A stretch of DNA of 64,000 nucleotides from assembly GCF_023156195.1 (NCBI RefSeq), contig NZ_JAKUKA010000001.1, positions 3,038,001 through 3,102,000 of the forward strand. The letters run 5' to 3'. How positions within the stretch are numbered: the first letter of the stretch is position 1; each line of letters opens with the position of its first letter. This document shows positions 1 through 9,436 of this stretch, one piece after another. The DNA comes from Chitinophaga sedimenti. GTDB lineage: Bacteria; Bacteroidota; Bacteroidia; Chitinophagales; Chitinophagaceae. A program made the position numbers and the translations under genes. The notes beneath the pieces are model-generated. The model was not told the origin of the DNA, searched no databases, and saw nothing but the letters and a program-made list of their open reading frames with translations.

Positions 1-23
1 AAGAATAGTTTTCAAAAAAATGT

Positions 24-31
24 TATTTTTG
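24..31 (+). promoter_or_regulatory. -7 promoter element for pfkA-pyk
   Basis: TATTTTTG fits the Bacteroidota -7 consensus TAnnTTTG exactly and lies 33 bases before the pfkA start codon. No convincing -33 TTTG is visible, because the window begins too close. Confidence 0.5.
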
Positions 32-64
32 TGCGCCCTTTAACGCAATATTTTGACCAATAAT

Positions 65-1044
65 ATGAAAAAAGTGAACAACATCGCAGTTCTTACTTCC
101 GGGGTGACGCTCCCGGGATGAACGCCGCAATTCGCGCCGTGGTAAGAGCAGGTATCTATCATCATTTGAATGTATACGGTGTTATGTATGGTTACAAGGG
201 GATGTTGACTAATGATATCTTTCCTATGGAATCCAAAACCGTGGCCAACATCATCCAGCGTGGCGGCACGATTTTGAAAACAGCCCGTTGCAAGGAATTT
301 TATGAGCCGGAAGGTCGGAAAAAGGCATACGAGAACCTGAAAAAACTGGATATAGACGGTTTGGTGGTAATCGGTGGCGATGGTTCCTTCAAAGGTGCAC
401 AAAAATTCAGCGAAGAATTTGATATACCTTGCATTGGCCTGCCAGGCACAATCGATAAAGATATCGCCGGCACGGATTTTACAATTGGATTCGACACCGC
501 GGTAAACACTGCCGTGGACGCGATCGACAAGATCCGCGACACCGCTGATGCGCACGACCGCCTGTTCATCATCGAAGTGATGGGCCGCGACGCCGGATAC
601 ATTGCCCTGCACAGCGGCATTGCTACCGGTGCAGAGCACGTGCTGATGCCAGAGCGTAAAAGCGAGATCGACGACATCATCAACGAACTGCAGGCTAACG
701 AACGCAGGAAAAAGCTCGTAAACCTCATCGTAGTGGCGGAAGGCGACGAATTCGGCGGCGCTAATGGCGTGGTTAAACACATCAAGGAACGCCTCCCGCA
801 GCTGGACACCCGCGTGTGCATTCTCGGTCACATCCAGCGCGGCGGTACGCCTACCTGTATGGACCGCATCATTGCCAGCCGTCTCGGTTTTTCTGCCGTA
901 GAAGCCCTGCTGGACGGCACCCACAATGTAATGGTCGGCGTAGTGAACGATAAAATCGCTTACACCCCGCTCACACAGGCAGTGAAGGCTAAACAGTCCA
1001 TTGACGAAGAATGGTTTAAGATTATTAAAATTCTGGCGAGTTAA
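65..1044 (+). CDS. pfkA: ATP-dependent 6-phosphofructokinase (frameshifted near 102)
   Basis: This cytosolic enzyme phosphorylates fructose-6-phosphate to fructose-1,6-bisphosphate, the committed step of glycolysis. Visible motifs are GGDGSFKGA (nucleotide binding), PGTIDKDI with the catalytic Asp, MGRDAGYIA, and GHIQRGGTP. The start is ATG at 65, reading MKKVNNIAVLTSG. The frame then breaks at a run of four G where SGGDAPGMN needs five, and it resumes at 118. The repaired length is about 326 residues, normal for bacterial PfkA. pyk follows 13 bases downstream, so the two lower-glycolysis genes probably form an operon. The break is most likely a homopolymer sequencing error. Confidence 0.93.
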
Positions 1045-1057
1045 AATTATATAGCTT

Positions 1058-2554
1058 ATGAGTACAAAAGACCTGTCGAAATACTATCACAGTCAAATGG
1101 ACAACGTTGCAGGACGTGAACACTCCTCACATAAAACGAAGATAGTAGCAACCGTAGGCCCTGCCTGCGATACCTATGAAAAATTGCTGGAGCTGGTTCA
1201 AGCCGGTGTTAACGTGTTCCGTTTGAACTTCTCTCACGGCAGCCACGAAGACAAAGCCAGAATTATTGGTTATATCCGCGAGATTAATGCAACTCAGCCT
1301 TACAACGTCGCCATCCTGGCCGACCTGCAAGGTCCGAAATTGCGTGTGGGAGAGATTGAGAACAACGCACTGCCGCTCAAAACCGGCGACATCCTCACTT
1401 TCGTAAACGAAAAATGTGTAGGTAACATGGATCGTATCTATGTTTCTTACCATAACCTCCATAGAGATATTCGTCCCGGTCAGAAAATCCTGCTGGACGA
1501 CGGTAAAATCGAAACTGTCGTAAAAGAGGTGACCGCTAACCAGGAAATCAAAGCAGAAGTTACCCTCGGCGGCATCCTGTCTTCCAAAAAAGGTTTTAAC
1601 CTGCCCGATACCAAGGTAGAACTGCCTTCTCTGACAGAAAAAGACCTGGTGGACCTGGACTTCATCATTGACCAGGCGCCTGACTGGGTTGCCCTGTCGT
1701 TCGTTCGTAACGCGGCCGACCTGGTTGACCTGCGCAACCGTATTAAAGAGCGCAACTCCAAACTGAAAATCATTTCTAAAATAGAAAAGCCGGAAGCGAT
1801 CCAGAACCTGAAAGAGATCATCTGGGAAAGCGATGGCGTGATGATTGCCCGCGGTGACCTCGGCGTAGAACTTCCCGTGGAAGTGATCCCGATGATCCAG
1901 AAAGACATCATCCGCAAATGTATCCACCGCGCGAAACCCGTTATCGTGGCTACACAGATGATGGAAAGCATGATCGACCGCAGCCGTCCGAACCGTTCTG
2001 AAATTACCGACGTGGCCAACGCCGTACTGGAAGGCGCCGACGCGGTAATGCTAAGTGGCGAAACTGCTACCGGCCAACATCCCACGCTGGTGATCCAGAC
2101 GATGAGAAAAATCATCGGCGAAGTGGAAAAAGAAGAGATCATTTACAACCGTAACCTGATCCCTCACCGCCACTCTCCTACCTTCCTGAGCGATGCGCTG
2201 TGTTACAACGCGGCTAAAATTGCGGAAGACACGGATGCCGACGCACTGATCGGCATGACCGCTTCCGGTTACACCGGCTTCATGCTCTCCAGCTACCGTC
2301 CGAAATCACCGCTGTACGTATTTACTAAAGAGAAAACGCTGGTAAATCAGCTGAGCCTCAGCTGGGGTGTACGCGCCTTCTACTATGCAGAAGAAAACAG
2401 CGTAGACGATATCGTTCAGGACCAGATCAACATCCTGAAAGAACGCGGTTTCCTGAAAAACAACGATGTGGTGGTAAACACTGGTTCCACACCGGTTAAG
2501 GAACACCTGCCAACCAACATGATCAAGATCACACGCGTAGAAGACGAAAAGTAG
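1058..2554 (+). CDS. pyk: pyruvate kinase
   Basis: Converts phosphoenolpyruvate and ADP to pyruvate and ATP in the cytosol. The 498-residue frame is intact. It shows the N-terminal RLNFSHG substrate and cation site (about 55-61), catalytic Lys241 in ISKIEKPEA, and the magnesium-binding ARGDLGVE signature (264-271). An MLSGETATG segment and a C-terminal regulatory domain follow. It lies directly behind pfkA and ends before a strong hairpin. This is one of the minority of long genes here without a frame break. Confidence 0.97.
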   Translation: MSTKDLSKYYHSQMDNVAGREHSSHKTKIVATVGPACDTYEKLLELVQAGVNVFRLNFSHGSHEDKARIIGYIREINATQPYNVAILADLQGPKLRVGEIENNALPLKTGDILTFVNEKCVGNMDRIYVSYHNLHRDIRPGQKILLDDGKIETVVKEVTANQEIKAEVTLGGILSSKKGFNLPDTKVELPSLTEKDLVDLDFIIDQAPDWVALSFVRNAADLVDLRNRIKERNSKLKIISKIEKPEAIQNLKEIIWESDGVMIARGDLGVELPVEVIPMIQKDIIRKCIHRAKPVIVATQMMESMIDRSRPNRSEITDVANAVLEGADAVMLSGETATGQHPTLVIQTMRKIIGEVEKEEIIYNRNLIPHRHSPTFLSDALCYNAAKIAEDTDADALIGMTASGYTGFMLSSYRPKSPLYVFTKEKTLVNQLSLSWGVRAFYYAEENSVDDIVQDQINILKERGFLKNNDVVVNTGSTPVKEHLPTNMIKITRVEDEK

Positions 2555-2576
2555 GCTCGTTACTGGTCAATATATT

Positions 2577-2612
2577 AAAAAAGCGTACCGTCTTCCGATG
2601 GTACGCTTTTTT
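2577..2612. terminator. bidirectional terminator between pyk and the MFS gene
   Basis: A perfect 13-base stem (2577-2589 with 2600-2612) has A-run and T-run flanks on either side. It can therefore stop pyk transcription on plus and MFS transcription on minus. Confidence 0.85.
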
Positions 2613-2631
2613 CTTTCTTATGTGGATGTGA

Positions 2632-3799
2632 TTACTTCTTCCTGTAAGTAAATGCATAGATGGCAATCGCCAGCGACACGAGCAGCAGCCCGGTGAGGCA
2701 CACCGCCGTCCATTCGCCCGCCTTCCACACAATTAACCCAATGCCCGAGCCAGCGGCCGTACCAATAAAACTTACCGTCATAAATACGGTATTCATGCGG
2801 TTACGCGCTTCCGGTAAAATGGCGTAAATACGCGTCTGGTTAGACACATGCACACCCCGGATACCCAGGTCCAACACTACAATACCCACTACGATACCCA
2901 CAATGCTCGCGTGCGACAGCCAGAAAATCGCGAAACTCAGGAGCACCAATAGCAATCCATAACCAATAGCGATACGCGGGTTCTTTTTATCTGCAATACG
3001 CCCAATGAGCGGAGCGCCTAAAGCCCCGGCAGCGGCGGCGAGCCCCAGCATCCCGATCACATCGCTGCCATAGTTAAACGGCGCCTTCGCCAGGTGAAAC
3101 ACGATCGTTACCCAGAACAGGCCGAAAGAGGCAAATACACAGGCATTGATGGCCGCCGCTTCGCGCAGGAGCGGTTGTTCCTTCGCCAGCGTAAAAGAGA
3201 TCCCATCAGCTCTCCATAACTACCCTTAAAGTTCGGACGGCTTTGCGGGAACGAGGCCCACATCAGTATCCACAGTAAAAGATGATACCCGCCGCGATCC
3301 AGAACATCGCGCGCCAGCCGAAGTGCTGTCCCACTATACCGCTAAGGGTGCGGGATAACAGGATGCCCACGAGCAAACCGCTCATGATCGAGCCTACGAT
3401 CTTACCTCTTTTATCCGGGTCCGCAAGATTGGCGGCCAGCGGCAGGATCAGCTGCGGAATAACGGAGGTAAAGCCGATAAACAGGCCGCTGAGTTTAAGT
3501 AAAAAAATGTTTCGCGACAAAGCCGCAAGTACGAGCGCCAGTAAAGACAATGCCGCCATCACGAGGATCTGGCGCTTACGCTCTATTTTATCGCCGAGTG
3601 GCACACAAAAGAACAAGCCGAGTGCATAACCCGCCTGTGTAAGGAAAGTTACCTGTCCCGCGCTGCTCTCCGATACCCCAAAATCTTTGGCAATCAGCAC
3701 CAGCAAAGGCTGGCTGTAATAAATATTCGCCACTATCAATCCCGTGCACATCGACATGATGATAATGTTCCACCTGCTTAAACCTGTTTTCTGTTCCAT
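2632..3799 (-). CDS. MFS transporter (two frame breaks)
   Basis: An inner-membrane major facilitator. The start is the ATG at 3799 (MEQKTGLSRWN). The first half (3799-3263) carries about six hydrophobic helices and the cytoplasmic loop PLGDKIERKRQ between helices 2 and 3. The frame breaks near 3262 (after IIFYCGY) and again near 3205, then runs to 2632 with the remaining helices and a second GRIADKKNPR loop. Repaired length is about 388 residues, normal for a 12-helix MFS protein. It resembles the YnfM/AraJ-like efflux group, but the substrate cannot be told from sequence. Confidence 0.85.
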
Positions 3800-3898
3800 A
3801 TTAGCAGGACAAAATTAGCCAATTGCCACCGAAAGCTGGTTGTACGAATCGTGACTATTTGAGTTAAATTTACAGTACCATCAACAAAAGCAGATTTT

Positions 3899-5254
3899 AT
3901 GACGTTCAGCAGCATCTACCCGTACACCCAGGAAACCATCGCCACCTACCCCGCCCATACGCCCGCGGAAATAGAAAGGAAACTGGCGCTTGCCGACAAG
4001 GTTTACCACCAATGGCAACAAATACCGCTCGAAAAAAGGGCGGAACTGATGCGAAAACTGGCGGCCGTGTTGCAACAGGAGGTAGATGCCCACGCCACGA
4101 TCATTACGCAGGAAATGGGCAAAACCTTAAAAGAAGCCAGGGCTGAAGTACTGAAGTGCGCCACTACTGCCGAATATTATGCCGATCATATCGAAGACAT
4201 GATGCGCCCGAAACCGATCGCCTCAGATGCGCAAAACAGCTACGTATCCTACGAAGCGAAAGGTGTTATTCTGGCGATTATGCCCTGGAACTTCCCATAC
4301 TGGCAGGTATTCCGATTTGCGATACCCAACGTACTGGCGGGAAATACCGGCGTGCTGAAACATGCGAGCAACGTGAGCGGCTGCGCGCTGGCCATCGAAA
4401 AATCCTTCATCACCGCGGGTTTCCCCGAAGGTGTGTTTCAATCGCTGCTGGTATCGTCGCAACATTTAGAACCGGTAATTGCCGACCGGCGGGTGCAGGG
4501 AGTAACGCTGACAGGCAGTACACCCGCAGGCATGAGCGTGGCCTCACTGGCAGGCAAATACATCAAAAAAACAGTACTGGAGCTGGGCGGCAGCGATCCT
4601 TTTATCGTATTGAAAGATGCGGATATTGAACAGGCTGCGAAAATAGCCGTGCAGGCGCGTATGCAAAACGCCGGGCAATCATGCATTGCCGCCAAACGCT
4701 GGATCGTGGAAAAGACGGTGGCGGCTGATTTTACGGCACGCGTGCAGGACATTATTCATCACCTGCAACAGGGCGACCCGATGCTGGACACGACCAACAC
4801 CGGCCCTATGGCACGCCCGGACCTGGCAGAAGACTTGTTGAAGCAGATGAACGACACCCTGAAACTCGGGGCCAGGGTACTGGCAGGCGGCGTACTCGAA
4901 GGCTGCAACTTCACCCCGGCCCTGCTTGCAGATGTAAAACCAGGCATGAAAGCATTTGACGAAGAAACCTTCGGTCCGCTCGCGGCGATCATTACCGCAG
5001 AAAACGAACAGGAAGCCATCAGACTGGCCAATAAAACAGAGTTTGGACTGGGTGCCTCACTCTGGACAAAAGACCTCGGAAAAGCGGCTGTTTTGGCCCG
5101 CCAGATAGAAAGTGGCAACGTATTCGTGAATGCAATGGTCCGTTCCGATGCCCGTCTGCCTTTCGGCGGGATCAAACAATCGGGCTACGGCCGTGAATTG
5201 TCGCTGGAGGGTGTGCATGAATTTCTCAATATTAAAACGGTATACATACAGTAA
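3899..5254 (+). CDS. NAD(P)-dependent succinate-semialdehyde dehydrogenase
   Basis: Oxidises succinate semialdehyde to succinate, or a related short aldehyde to its acid, in the cytosol. The frame is intact at 451 residues, typical of the GabD/Sad branch of aldehyde dehydrogenases. MPWNFPYWQ lies in the cofactor-binding half. The general base is Glu228 in LELGGSDP and the nucleophile is Cys262 in NAGQSCIAA. The FGGIKQSGYGREL tail supports the oligomer and active site. The stop codon overlaps the ATG of the DoxX-like gene (TAATG), so the two are translationally coupled. The exact substrate is inferred from family resemblance only. Confidence 0.9.
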   Translation: MTFSSIYPYTQETIATYPAHTPAEIERKLALADKVYHQWQQIPLEKRAELMRKLAAVLQQEVDAHATIITQEMGKTLKEARAEVLKCATTAEYYADHIEDMMRPKPIASDAQNSYVSYEAKGVILAIMPWNFPYWQVFRFAIPNVLAGNTGVLKHASNVSGCALAIEKSFITAGFPEGVFQSLLVSSQHLEPVIADRRVQGVTLTGSTPAGMSVASLAGKYIKKTVLELGGSDPFIVLKDADIEQAAKIAVQARMQNAGQSCIAAKRWIVEKTVAADFTARVQDIIHHLQQGDPMLDTTNTGPMARPDLAEDLLKQMNDTLKLGARVLAGGVLEGCNFTPALLADVKPGMKAFDEETFGPLAAIITAENEQEAIRLANKTEFGLGASLWTKDLGKAAVLARQIESGNVFVNAMVRSDARLPFGGIKQSGYGRELSLEGVHEFLNIKTVYIQ

Positions 5255-5706
5255 TGGCTTTTCTCGCAGGACTGCTCAGTTTCGGCTTACTACTCGCCCT
5301 TATCGGTTATCTTTTCAACATCCCGCTGCTAGCGCACTGGCAGGACGCAGCGCGGATCGCGGCCGCTATTATGTTCGTGCTTATTGGCTTCATGCATTTG
5401 CGTAAACCGCAGCAGCTCACCTACATGATCGAGGGCATGTTACCTTACCCCACAGCGCTTGTGATCTTCAGCGGTGTGCTGGAGATATTGCTGGGCGCAG
5501 GGCTGTTATTCCCGGCCACGCAGTATTGGAGCGCATGGGGATTGATCATCTTACTTGTATTGATGTTTCCCGCCAATATCCGGGTGGCGGTAGCGGGCCT
5601 GCCCGCACCGGGCGGATTGCCCGCGAAGGCTTGGTACACCTGGTCGCGGTTGTTGTTTCAACCGGTATATATCTGGTGGATCTGGTGGTCGGCTATAAGT
5701 GTTTAA
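5254..5706 (+). CDS. DoxX-like small membrane protein
   Basis: A 150-residue inner-membrane protein with about four hydrophobic helices. The first is at about 2-24, followed by helices around 32-48, 68-88 and 92-110, with a Trp-rich C-terminus. Composition and layout match the DoxX/SURF4-like superfamily, whose members have been tied to redox or detoxification functions. Its start overlaps the stop of the upstream aldehyde dehydrogenase, so the two are likely co-expressed. The last 14 bases overlap the convergent DUF6807 gene on the other strand. No catalytic residue can be pointed to. Confidence 0.75.
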   Translation: MAFLAGLLSFGLLLALIGYLFNIPLLAHWQDAARIAAAIMFVLIGFMHLRKPQQLTYMIEGMLPYPTALVIFSGVLEILLGAGLLFPATQYWSAWGLIILLVLMFPANIRVAVAGLPAPGGLPAKAWYTWSRLLFQPVYIWWIWWSAISV

Positions 5707-6881
5707 CGCTCACTTCCACCGGGTAGGCGTATTCCTGCCAGGCTGCTTCGGCTTCGGCAGCGCTGATGTCGCCGTTGAATACTTTCACGCGGTAACGCTG
5801 TGCATAGGTATGCCCATATGTCATCAGCCAGGGCGTGTTTTTCGTTGGTGTGAAGAACACGCATACATGTTGGTCCTTATCCGGCCAAACCCTTAAAGGC
5901 ACCGGGAAGTTGAAATTAGAAGGATGGCACATAATGAGCAGCCCCGCTTTTCCTTTTTCCGTGTCACCCGCAATCTTTATCCATCTTGCTAAAGAAGAAT
6001 CGGCATTGTTGCGCGTGCGGCCCTCGGAGGTAAGCATGCTGCTGTTCCCTGGCGTTCCAGCCGGCGTTGCCGCGGATGTTAAACCCGCCGCCATAACGGT
6101 ATTGCTTCAATAACAAAGGACTTGATGTAGCGCAGCTTTGTATGGAATTGAAATCCCGGTATCGAGTCCGTCGTAGGCCCTGATATCCAATACTTCATTG
6201 AGGGCCGTTTTTTCAGGATTGAATACGATATGGTCCTGCAGGGCAGCAAAGCCTGTCCAGATGGGCCCCTGCGTCTTGCTTAAAAATCCTTTGAAAGCTA
6301 CTGTTGCCTGCTTCTTTACGAGGTTCCAGAAGTCCACTTCCTTCCCTTCGAATTCCGCGTCGGTCCGGGGTTCCAGATGCCGAAGTGGTGGTAATGATCT
6401 CTAGGATGAATGCCGGTGAGTTCGGCCCCATTTGGCGCCCACAGCGGATGAATAAAGCCGCTGCGCCGATAAGCGGAATCTACGCCGGCCGGCGGATTTA
6501 CCGTGGCGTAATTGTATTGCAACAGTCCTTCTATGGTCAGTGCGCCATTTTCTTCCTTCAGGTTGATGTGAGCAGGCGTTTGTTTCGACTGTCCTTTGTA
6601 AAGCACGTATTGCACCTTTCCGCCCACCGGTAAGGCTTCGTTAACGCGCCACCATAACTTACGGACAGCGCCCTCTTCTACCTGCACCGGGAGTTCCCGC
6701 GACCCCGACTTCAACACAAAATTACTTGTGGGCACGTTAGCGAAGGCCTCGAGCGATAAACAGGCGATCGCGTTTTTACGGGCATACTTGCCTGCTTTCA
6801 CGGTAATTTCGGCAAGCATTTGAGCAGACGAATTCATGGCATTCAACATAAAAAAAGACAAAACACCAGCAGTTGTTTCAT
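5693..6881 (-). CDS. secreted PmoA-like DUF6807 family protein (several frame breaks)
   Basis: The repaired start is ATG at 6881, reading MKQLLVFCLF and then FMLNAMNSSAQ after a break in the A7 run near 6850, which gives a cleavable signal peptide. The family hallmark GIHPRDHYHHFGIWNP sits near residue 165. Further breaks lie near 6365, 6130 and 6050. The segment VDFWNLVKK and the C-terminal LIMCHPSNFNFPVPLRVWP belong to the same family. Bacteroidota and Planctomycetota members are usually annotated as methane oxygenase PmoA-like, but that name is misleading. No membrane monooxygenase features are present and a carbohydrate-related periplasmic role is more likely. Repaired length is about 395 residues. 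Confidence 0.75.
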
Positions 6882-6948
6882 AAACGGGATGGGTTAGAAT
6901 TACAAAATAGGAATAATACGTAACTTTCCGCTACTAAATCAACCCCAA

Positions 6949-8465
6949 ATGAAAACTGATAAACTGATCGTCACCAACGTGGCGGCGCTGACCCGTAAGT
7001 ATGGGAAGCAACACAAATCCATCCTCAACGACCTTAAAAAACTACAGACATACGACCGGCAACGCGGACTGACCACGCAACTCGTGTTCCTCGACCATGC
7101 GAAAGACATGGCCCAATACAAAGCAAAGCCGGTTACTGATCCCGAAAACGCGAAGCAAAACAAAGATGCGATCGATGCGGTGTACAGGTTCTTCTCCCCG
7201 ACTACCTCCTGCTGGCGGGAGCGCAGGATATCATCCCATTTCAATCGCTGAACAACCTGCTGTTCAGCGACGATGACGAAGATCAAAAAATCCCCAGCGA
7301 TCTGCCATACGCCTGCGAAGCCGCGTACAATACCAATCCCGCGAAGTTCATTGCACCAACACGGGTGGTTGGAAGGCTCCCGGACATTCCCGGTGTTGCC
7401 GATCCCGCCTACTTCCAATCATTGGTGCAGGATGTAATTAGCCACAAAGCCGGCAGCGATAAGGATTACAAAAAGTACTTTTCCGTGAGCGTATTCGAAT
7501 GGCGGCAATCCACGGAAGAAAGCCTGCGTAATATGTTCGGCGGCAGCGATACCCTGTTTATTTCGCCGGTAAAAGGGCCGAAATGGACCAGCACCCAGTT
7601 CAAACCGAAAACACATTTTATCAACTGCCACGGCTCGCTGGAAGATCCCTGCTTTTACGGGCAGAAGGGCAAAAATTACCCGGAAGCTGTAAACGCTTCG
7701 CTCATGGCTAAAAAGGTTACACCGGGTACCATCGTCGCGGCGGAATGCTGCTATGGTGCGCAGTTATACAATCCGAACCTCACGGAATTCGATCAGCCGA
7801 GTGTTGCCAATACTTACCTGCAACACCACGCGCTGGCCTTCCTGGGCAGCTCCACGATTGCGTACGGCCCCGCAAAAGGCAATGGGCTGGCCGACCTTAT
7901 CACCCAATATTTCTTGACCAATGTGATAAAAGGATCGTCAACCGGGGAAGCATTGCTGAAGGCCCGCCAGCGTTTCCTCGACGAAATGGGGCCAACATTA
8001 GATCCCTACGAGTTAAAAACCCTTGCGCAGTTTTACCTGTTGGGCGACCCTTCCGTGAAAGTAGTGGCATTGCCTGAAGCCCCTGCCCTGCGCGGCCTAG
8101 GGGAGCCGGACGCAAACACACGCACCAATCGCCGCGATGGCCTCGAAGCAAAAGGACTGCTGCTCGAAACCTTCATCACCACGCCCCAGGAAATTGTGGT
8201 AAAACCCCGGCACGAAAGTTCGCCTAAACTGGTGGGAGACCTGCTCGAGCAAAGAGGGTTTTCCGCCAATGCCACCCTGCGTATTTTTGAGAACGCACCC
8301 AAAGCGGCGCAAACGCGTAGTGGCATAAAAGCATTTGCACAACCGGTGAAATTTCGCGTATATTCGGAGAGCAGCCAGCACGGCAAGTTTAAACATACGA
8401 AAGTGCTGGTCGTGAAAGAAAGAAATAACGAGATTGTAGGATACCGTGAATATGTCAGAAAATAA
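6949..8465 (+). CDS. cytoplasmic gingipain-fold (C25-like, clan CD) cysteine peptidase
   Basis: The repaired protein is 505 residues. One C is missing in the run near 7198; FFSP then continues as DYLLLAGAQDIIPF. That strand, SDLPYA and RVVGRLPDIPG match the N-terminal subdomain of peptidase family C25. The clan CD dyad is visible: His228 in FINCHG and Cys267 in AAECCYG (C-x-x-G spacing). ALAFLGSSTIAYGP and LLGDPSVKV complete the fold. Unlike secreted gingipains it has no signal peptide and no type IX sorting domain, so it should act in the cytosol. A 92-residue partner gene overlaps its end. The substrate is unknown; a regulatory, toxin or defence role is only inference. Confidence 0.75.
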
Positions 8466-8730
8466 ACCACATAAAAACACGCCTGCCGCGGTTACACTCC
8501 GCGGCAGGCTTATTCTCCGCACTTTTGGCCGCACCACCAAAAGCGAACACCTCGGCGTACACCTCGATACCGGCGACGCCGTATACCTCATACGCCCTGC
8601 CGCCGGCAACCCGTTTATGGACAATCCGCTGGAAGCCCTGGCCGGCAAGTATATCGAAGCATCAGGACGCATCAGCGACTACGTTTTCTTTGCCCGGTCA
8701 TGGAAAGAAATTGCTCCGCCGGAGGACTAG
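8452..8730 (+). CDS. small partner protein of the C25-like peptidase, unknown function
   Basis: 92 residues from the ATG at 8452 (MSENKPHKN); an in-frame GTG lies two codons earlier. It overlaps the end of the peptidase gene by 14 bases, implying coupled translation. The body reads as a small beta-rich domain: LRGRLILRTFGRTTKSEHLG, GDAVYLIRPAAGNPF, LAGKYIEASGRI, then FFARSW. The repeated strand-turn pattern would suit an OB-like barrel, but I do not recognise a named family. Its position suggests an inhibitor, adaptor or substrate of the peptidase. The frame is intact. Confidence 0.7.
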   Translation: MSENKPHKNTPAAVTLRGRLILRTFGRTTKSEHLGVHLDTGDAVYLIRPAAGNPFMDNPLEALAGKYIEASGRISDYVFFARSWKEIAPPED

Positions 8731-8908
8731 AAAACTTGCCCAACTGCTCATCTTATCTACCTAAAGAATTAATAGCATACCAAATTCCTTACTGGTACTG
8801 CGTTACAGGCTGGCCGTATAAACCTCTGTTATAACACCGGTATTTTCCGCACGGTTATTCTCCGGAACTTCGTGGCAATTTTACCCGTCACCACTAAACT
8901 CGTTGTTT

Positions 8909-9436
8909 ATGAATCGCCATTCTAAAAACAAACCGGGTGTGTGCATGGCTATGCTATTGCTGCTTTGCAGCTCACTTGTTGTTCATGCACAACAACACAA
9001 CCGGCATTTCCGGGAAAAGACCGACAGTCTTACCGGATGCTACAACGTGTCCTTCCGCACTACCGAAAAGACTTACCGCTACATCCTGTCGATCGACAGT
9101 GTAGACGGCGCCTATTTTTACGGAACACTGGCAGCAGACACTACCCTGTACAAAAAGCTGCGCGATTTTGTGCACGTAAAGGGCCTCGTAGCCGGCTCCG
9201 ACGACTACGACTTTATCATGATGCCCGTCTTTAAACGCGGAACACCTTATGCACTCGGCTGCCCGCCCAGCGACTGGCTGTTTAACAACAAGGTGTATTT
9301 TTCAAGAAGAGAAGAAAACCGGCTGGTCGGGTTTATGGTCGTACGCAACGATTTTAAACCGTACACCTTCAGCTTTTTCGGGAAGAAACGTCCGGAAGAA
9401 GAACAGCCCCGGTTCCTGGCCGCTGGGCGTAAATAA
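8909..9436 (+). CDS. secreted protein of unknown function
   Basis: About 175 residues from ATG 8909 (MNRHSKNK). A signal peptide with hydrophobic core MAMLLLLCSSLVV ends at VHAQQ. The mature part is rich in aromatic and charged residues, and no family is recognised. The last 68 bases overlap the convergent epimerase gene, which is unusually long. One of the two 3' ends may therefore be extended by a frame error. A stretch of about 180 bases before the start holds no gene. Confidence 0.6.
   Translation: MNRHSKNKPGVCMAMLLLLCSSLVVHAQQHNRHFREKTDSLTGCYNVSFRTTEKTYRYILSIDSVDGAYFYGTLAADTTLYKKLRDFVHVKGLVAGSDDYDFIMMPVFKRGTPYALGCPPSDWLFNNKVYFSRREENRLVGFMVVRNDFKPYTFSFFGKKRPEEEQPRFLAAGRK

Noticed and set aside
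5693..6881. Particulate methane monooxygenase subunit
   Set aside because: The family is sometimes labelled PmoA, but this protein is a secreted soluble DUF6807 type without membrane helices or copper-site pattern.
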